Shown here in pieces: positions 60,429 to 64,000 of a stretch of 64,000 nucleotides of DNA. The DNA comes from Symbiodinium natans (Eukaryota > Sar > Dinophyceae > Suessiales > Symbiodiniaceae), in contig CAJNDS010002357.1 of assembly GCA_905221605.1 (NCBI GenBank), positions 846,331 to 910,330 on the forward strand, given 5' to 3'. The position numbers were made by a program, and so were the translations under genes. Under the pieces are notes generated by a model that worked only from the letters and a program-made list of their open reading frames with translations, was not told the DNA's origin and did no database searches. Every line of letters starts with the position of its first letter. Position 1 is the first letter of the stretch.

Positions 60429-61554
60429 CACAGACCACTGGGAGGATCCAAAAGGTCGAGCCGCCAAATAGTCCCCTGTACTACTATACAGGGTCACTCT
60501 TCGGACCTGGGAATCGGGTTTTTAAGGGCTTAGGGTTTCGGGTGTAGCCTTTTAGATGAAGGATCCGGCAACCCGTATCACGGGTGGCTGGTAACCCTAA
60601 GTCCAATACCCTACACGATTGAATATAGTTCGGCCTAAACCGTAAACCCTAAACCCTAAACCCTAAACCCTAAACCGTTACTCCTGCCAGCCCAACCGAC
60701 AGCCGCCACCATGATCCGCGAGCTCTTCACCTGGAGTCCCAGGGGCATGCCCCGTGTATGGCGACAGAGGGTTTAGGGTTTAGGGCTAGGGTTTAGGGTT
60801 TGGGCGGATTAGGGTTTAGGTTTTAGGGTTAACCGGAGTCCTGGACCTGCCTTTCCCCGCAATTTTTAAGGCCGCAAGCCCTGTAAACCCTATAAGCCCC
60901 AAAGGGTGACTTAGTCAGGGAGCCGAAGCTGTGAATTATAATTCAACATACCGCAAACCCACACTCCTAAGCTGTAAAGGGATAATACGAGGAAATATTT
61001 TACCATACACCTGAATTTCTTTTCAGGGGTGTGCCCAAGGGGTATGTTGAGTATCTCTTTAGAAGCTTCATGTCAGGGCAGACGGCTGGGGTTTTCAGGG
61101 TCCCTGATACAAGCATTTTGAGGTTGCTCGGCTTAGGACACGCTTGTACTGCAGGGACCTTTGGGTTTGAGGCTTGCTCGGCTTAGGACGTAGGGTTCTC
61201 TGAAGCTTAGGGCTTAGGACTTAGGACTTACCTGGGGCCCTACTTATGCACGACTCTTGGAAGGTATGTAGGGGGCAACCCTAAATCTCTAAATCCTGAG
61301 ACCGGAGGCCACACACTAAGCGTAAACCCTAGTATAGTTGAATGGGGCCCTTGGGTAGTATTCTGTAAACAGTAGAAGACTTTAGGGCTTCTGGTTGCTA
61401 AGCCAAAGGAGAGATCATTCATTGCTGTTACAGGCCCCTGTGTTCTGAAATATAGGGGGCCCGAAAGAAATACTAATAGTTTCCCCTCATAGTCCCTTTA
61501 AAATCATACTACAATAACCCCCCAAACCCTGTTCTAGCTACAAAGGGCCCCTAC

Positions 61555-61609
61555 AGTAAGCCCCGTATGCCAGCGAAGCGGCCACCATCGAAGTAGATGG
61601 TGAAGAAGC
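61555..61609 (-). CDS. GT8 glycosyltransferase exon (putative)
   Basis: After AAATTGCAG the exon reads FFTIYFDGGRFAGIRGL and ends at ACT|GTAGGG. It lies in order between the FLVLQP and LPAEYN exons. The acceptor is good. Family assignment is by position only. Confidence 0.52.
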
Positions 61610-61739
61610 CTGCAATTTCCAACGGCCCCCGCGACCGAATCCCCTGACTCTCGCATGGGGCTTGGTGGTTTAGGATCATCAGGGCTTAGGGTTTAGGCTT
61701 TAGGGTTTAGGAGGTACTTCAAGGCCCAAGTATTCCCTA

Positions 61740-61861
61740 CAAGGAGGGGCCCCTAACTATACTAACTATAGTTCAGGGACTTATAACCTAACTTAGGACC
61801 CTTATAACCCAATTTAGGGCCCTTTTAACTCTACTCATAACTAGGGGGGGGCCCCTCCTTG
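61740..61861 (+). mobile_element. Family 1 MITE, diverged copy (122 bp)
   Basis: Ends CAAGGAGGGGCCCC and GGGGCCCCTCCTTG form a perfect but altered inverted pair. TA precedes it; the right TA is lost. The preceding AGGTACTTCAAGGCCCAAGT is family 4 sequence, repeating the association seen at 21675. Confidence 0.8.
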
Positions 61862-61992
61862 GACTTATGTATTTTGACCCCTGGGGCCGACTCCAACGGA
61901 GCCTTGCTCGAAATGCTTCCACTCGTCCAAGCTCATTGGTCTCTGGCAGCCGCAGCAGATGACCTGGCTCAGGGCTTCTATACACTAAACCT

Positions 61993-62098
61993 GGGAGGTC
62001 CCCCTTATACTAACAGTCCTTGATAGGGATGATAGTGCCCCCTAGTATAATTCCTATTAAGGACTGCTAGCTGCTAGTATAAGGGGGAACATCCCAAC
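61993..62098. repeat. Family 3 inverted-repeat element
   Basis: Ends GGTCCCCCTTATACTAACAG and TAGTATAAGGGGGAACATCC; a small direct duplication CTGCTAG lies in the right arm. Confidence 0.78.
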
Positions 62099-62330
62099 AC
62101 TTAACCCTACAGCCCAAATCAAACCCCGAACCCTATAAACCCCAACGGGCACAACCCTGCGCCCTTATTCGCGCATTAAATCCCAACCCCTAAACCCAAA
62201 AACCCTACAAGCCCTAATTGCACCGCCACAACCCTCTACAGACCCAAAAACCCAACACCCCATAAAAGCCCCCAAAAACCCTAAACCTTTATACAAACCT
62301 ATACAAACCCAAGACGGAAACCCCCCCTCC

Positions 62331-62400
62331 TAAACCCTAAACCCTAAACCCTAAACCCTAAACCCTAAACCCTAAACCCTAAACCCTAAACCCTAAACCC
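62331..62400 (-). repeat. CCCTAAA array
   Basis: Ten perfect units on the donor side of the FLVLQP exon. Confidence 0.95.
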
Positions 62401-62443
62401 CCCCAAAAAAACCCACAAAACCTCCAAAAATGCCCTAAGCCAA

Positions 62444-62509
62444 GCAGCCCAGAGATCGGAGAAGCGCTCCAGGCAGGGCTGCAGGACCAGGAAGCCTCCC
62501 CGCACAAAA
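62444..62509 (-). CDS. GT8 glycosyltransferase exon, FLVLQP segment
   Basis: After AAACCAG the exon reads FVRGGFLVLQPCLERFSDLW and then AAW. This matches the GT8 strand 'fN.Gvmvl.Ps...f..l' with an Arg-Gly-Gly in place of N-s-G. The leading base completes a Val codon GT|T with the preceding exon. TTTAGGG repeats begin right at the acceptor, CCCTAAA about 45 bp past the 3' end. The donor is not settled. Confidence 0.7.
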
Positions 62510-63197
62510 CTGGTTTAGGGTTTAGGGTTTAGGGTTTAGGGTTTGGGGTTTAGGGCTTGGGGTTTTTGGGGCTTGGGGTTTAGGGCTTGGGGTTTTTGGG
62601 TCATGGGGTTTAGGGTTTAGGGCTTAGGGTTCTTGGGGCTTGGGGTTTAGAGTTTGGGGTTATAAAGGCTTTAGCTCAAGGCCGCGAGGTGGGTTTTGGG
62701 CATTGCGGGGTTAGGGCTGGTTGAGGGTGCGTTTAGGGGTCTTTAGGGGGCTTAGGGCTTGAGGTGTTCTTGGGTGCTTGGGGTTTAGGGCTTAGGGGGT
62801 CTTGAGAGAGGGACCCGAAATTCACAATAGGACACTCTTGCTGAGGCATCACTGGCTGCGTTTAGGGTCTTGGGGGCCCTAGGGTTGTTAGGGGGTGGGG
62901 GGGGATGCAAGGGCTCATCTTCCCCAAATAAATCCGGCCTTGAGAATTGAGAACCTGCCTTTTTATTAAGGAAGCCCCAAAAGGTAGGGTTCAACTAGTC
63001 GCTTTAAGTGGGGGTTTCAGAAATTAGGGGTGCCTTATTGGGGTCCTTATTACAAGGGAATCCTACTATTTGGGGGTTCTAACTTAGGGGTCGCTTATTT
63101 GCGTAAAGTCCCAAGTAAGTAATCCCGCCCTAAACCCTAAACCCTAAACCCTAAACCCTAAACCCTATAGACCCTAAACCCTAAACAGGAGCCCTAC

Positions 63198-63320
63198 ACG
63201 TTGTTTCTGTGGCCTGTCTGGGAGATCATCTCGCCGTCCATATGCGGCTGCGAGTCCGCGGCGGCCGAGAACGCCGCCGTGCCGTAGGAGCCGAAGACGT
63301 GGTCCAGGTTCCGGAGTACC
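63198..63320 (-). CDS. GT8 glycosyltransferase exon, LRNLDHVF segment
   Basis: Exactly 40 codons plus split ends between CCCAAG and GT|GTAGGG: VLRNLDHVFGSYGTAAFSAA, then ADSQPHMDGEMISQTGHRNN. In GT8 enzymes 'vl.NlDelF......aA..d' follows the DxD motif; LRNLDHVF...AAFSAAAD is a close match. Upstream and downstream phases agree with the exons at 63455 and 62444. Confidence 0.75.
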
Positions 63321-63454
63321 CTTGGGCCCCTAAACCCTAAACCCTAAACCCTAAACCCTAAACCCTAAACCCGGTCTTTGCAGGGTTGAGGGTTTGAGGG
63401 CGAGCTTCATGTGGTTGAGGGTCTGTTAATAGGCCTCAGGACTCGGTGTTCAAC

Positions 63455-63507
63455 GTGTCGATATATACAAGGCGAGCAATACGCAACATAACCATATGGT
63501 AGAAGGA
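63455..63507 (-). CDS. GT8 glycosyltransferase exon, LVYID segment
   Basis: After ACATAAG the exon reads SFYHMVMLRIARLVYID, ending in AC that completes a Thr codon with the next exon. 'y.K..~w.l..~.rvvyiDtD' is the family pattern just before the metal-binding DxD. Joined as drawn, the sequence is YIDT-VLRNLD, about three residues shorter than usual and without the second Asp, so a microexon or a different donor may be missed. The 134-bp intron is GT-AG. Confidence 0.68.
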
Positions 63508-63659
63508 CTTATGTAGCCCTAAACCCTATAACCCTATGTCCCAAGAAAGCCTTTAAACTCCATATAACCCTGAACCACGAATTTCGAAGGTGCCCAGACA
63601 GTCAGCATCTCAAGCTTTTAGGGCTTAGGGTTTAGCGTTGAAAAAACTCATCTGGTCAA

Positions 63660-63780
63660 AGAACCCTAAACCCTAAACCCTATCTGCACCCGAATGAAGA
63701 TGCAAATTGCACTTAAAATCAAAACATTCGCCGATGCCTAGAGACCTAAGGTGGTTCTACAGGGACGTAAATTAAGCTAT
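63660..63780 (-). CDS. Possible upstream GT8 exon or anchor
   Basis: On the minus strand, after CTCTAG, a frame reads ASANVLILSAICIFIRVQ, a hydrophobic stretch that could be a signal anchor. It is short, boundaries are unclear, and AT-rich sequence makes hydrophobic frames more likely by chance. Confidence 0.25.
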
Positions 63781-64000
63781 CATAACAAGGATACTATGAT
63801 GTCATCCGGTCACTTCTCTACAATAAGGTCCGTTAGTAGGGCGTCCCCTCTTACTCAGGGTACCCCCCAAAAGGTACCAAAATCTAGAGAACTGACCATC
63901 TGCTATGTAAACCCAGTCTGGTGACTTAACTTAAGTTAAGTTCCTCAAAACCCAAACTCCGAACCCTGAACCCAAACATGCGGCTAAGGTAGCCCAGTAA

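Larger units (their letters stand above)
59825..61554. other. GT8 intron region, weak candidates only
   Basis: It includes a TTTAGGG array (60031-60097) and a family 2 element (60218-60428). Minus-strand islands at about 60115-60170 (LVLPLLPRAEVGDPKAS) and 60690-60742 (VKSSRIMVAAVGWAGRSNG, after GACTCCAG, with telomeric repeats on both flanks) could be further GT8 exons. A frame at 59480-59645 on the minus strand reads VQQVEPPNRTLYYYWVILRN. Confidence 0.4.

Overview
This is nuclear DNA from a eukaryote, most likely an alga with plant-type TTTAGGG telomeric repeats. A dinoflagellate or other alveolate relative fits best, for three reasons: every well-supported gene piece from about 4 kb to 63.5 kb lies on the minus strand, some introns appear to start with GC instead of GT, and the genes are cut into very short exons. 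This is inference; no rRNA, organellar gene or complete marker gene is present to fix the taxon. Nothing bacterial is present: no operons, no ribosome-binding sites, no CRISPR.

The window has two unlike parts. Positions 1 to about 3,730 have no telomeric repeats. They are rich in purine/pyrimidine tracts and carry a few conventional-looking coding pieces (end of a reading frame at 2-91, an exon with textbook splice sites at 1573-1646, a 72-codon minus-strand frame at 2108-2326) and a tandem duplication. From about 3.75 kb to the end the DNA is a mosaic of perfect and degenerate TTTAGGG/CCCTAAA repeats, mononucleotide and dinucleotide tracts, and at least five families of short inverted-repeat (MITE-like) elements. 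Scattered in it, roughly every 0.5-1 kb, are 40-120 bp islands of ordinary coding composition.

Read on the minus strand, these islands are exons. The clearest gene is a glycosyltransferase family 8 (glycogenin/PGSIP-like) gene at 57.6-63.5 kb, whose exons join in phase and give the family motifs in order (LVYID, LRNLDHVF, GGFLVLQP, LPAEYN, VVHF...KPW). One of its introns, 57686-57779, is essentially an array of TTTAGGG units. At 4.0-17.1 kb (perhaps starting further upstream) is an ABC transporter gene: transmembrane segments, then an RIDEFLD linker, an A-loop-like FRYPER, a Walker A start GGSGCG and a post-Walker-A segment, all in the expected order. Its 3' end (signature motif, Walker B) is not found, and the sequence changes character just there. 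At 51.0-51.6 kb is the start of a secreted-protein gene with a clear signal peptide and an ordinary 75-bp GT-AG intron. At 52.1-56.7 kb lie exons of an unrecognised gene whose stop codon sits in the end of a MITE. Between 18 and 51 kb are about forty further minus-strand exon candidates, many encoding membrane segments and one with kinase-like motifs; I could not assign them to named genes or decide how many genes they form.

The main unusual feature is that telomeric repeat appears to be the substance of the introns. On the plus strand most exons have CCCTAAA repeats to their left and TTTAGGG repeats to their right. In mRNA sense the 5' ends of introns are therefore G-rich and the 3' ends C-rich, and the two can pair. 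The heptamer also supplies GT and TAG|G in its G-rich sense orientation. Exon ends given as 'about' are not decided by the sequence alone; transcripts would settle them.
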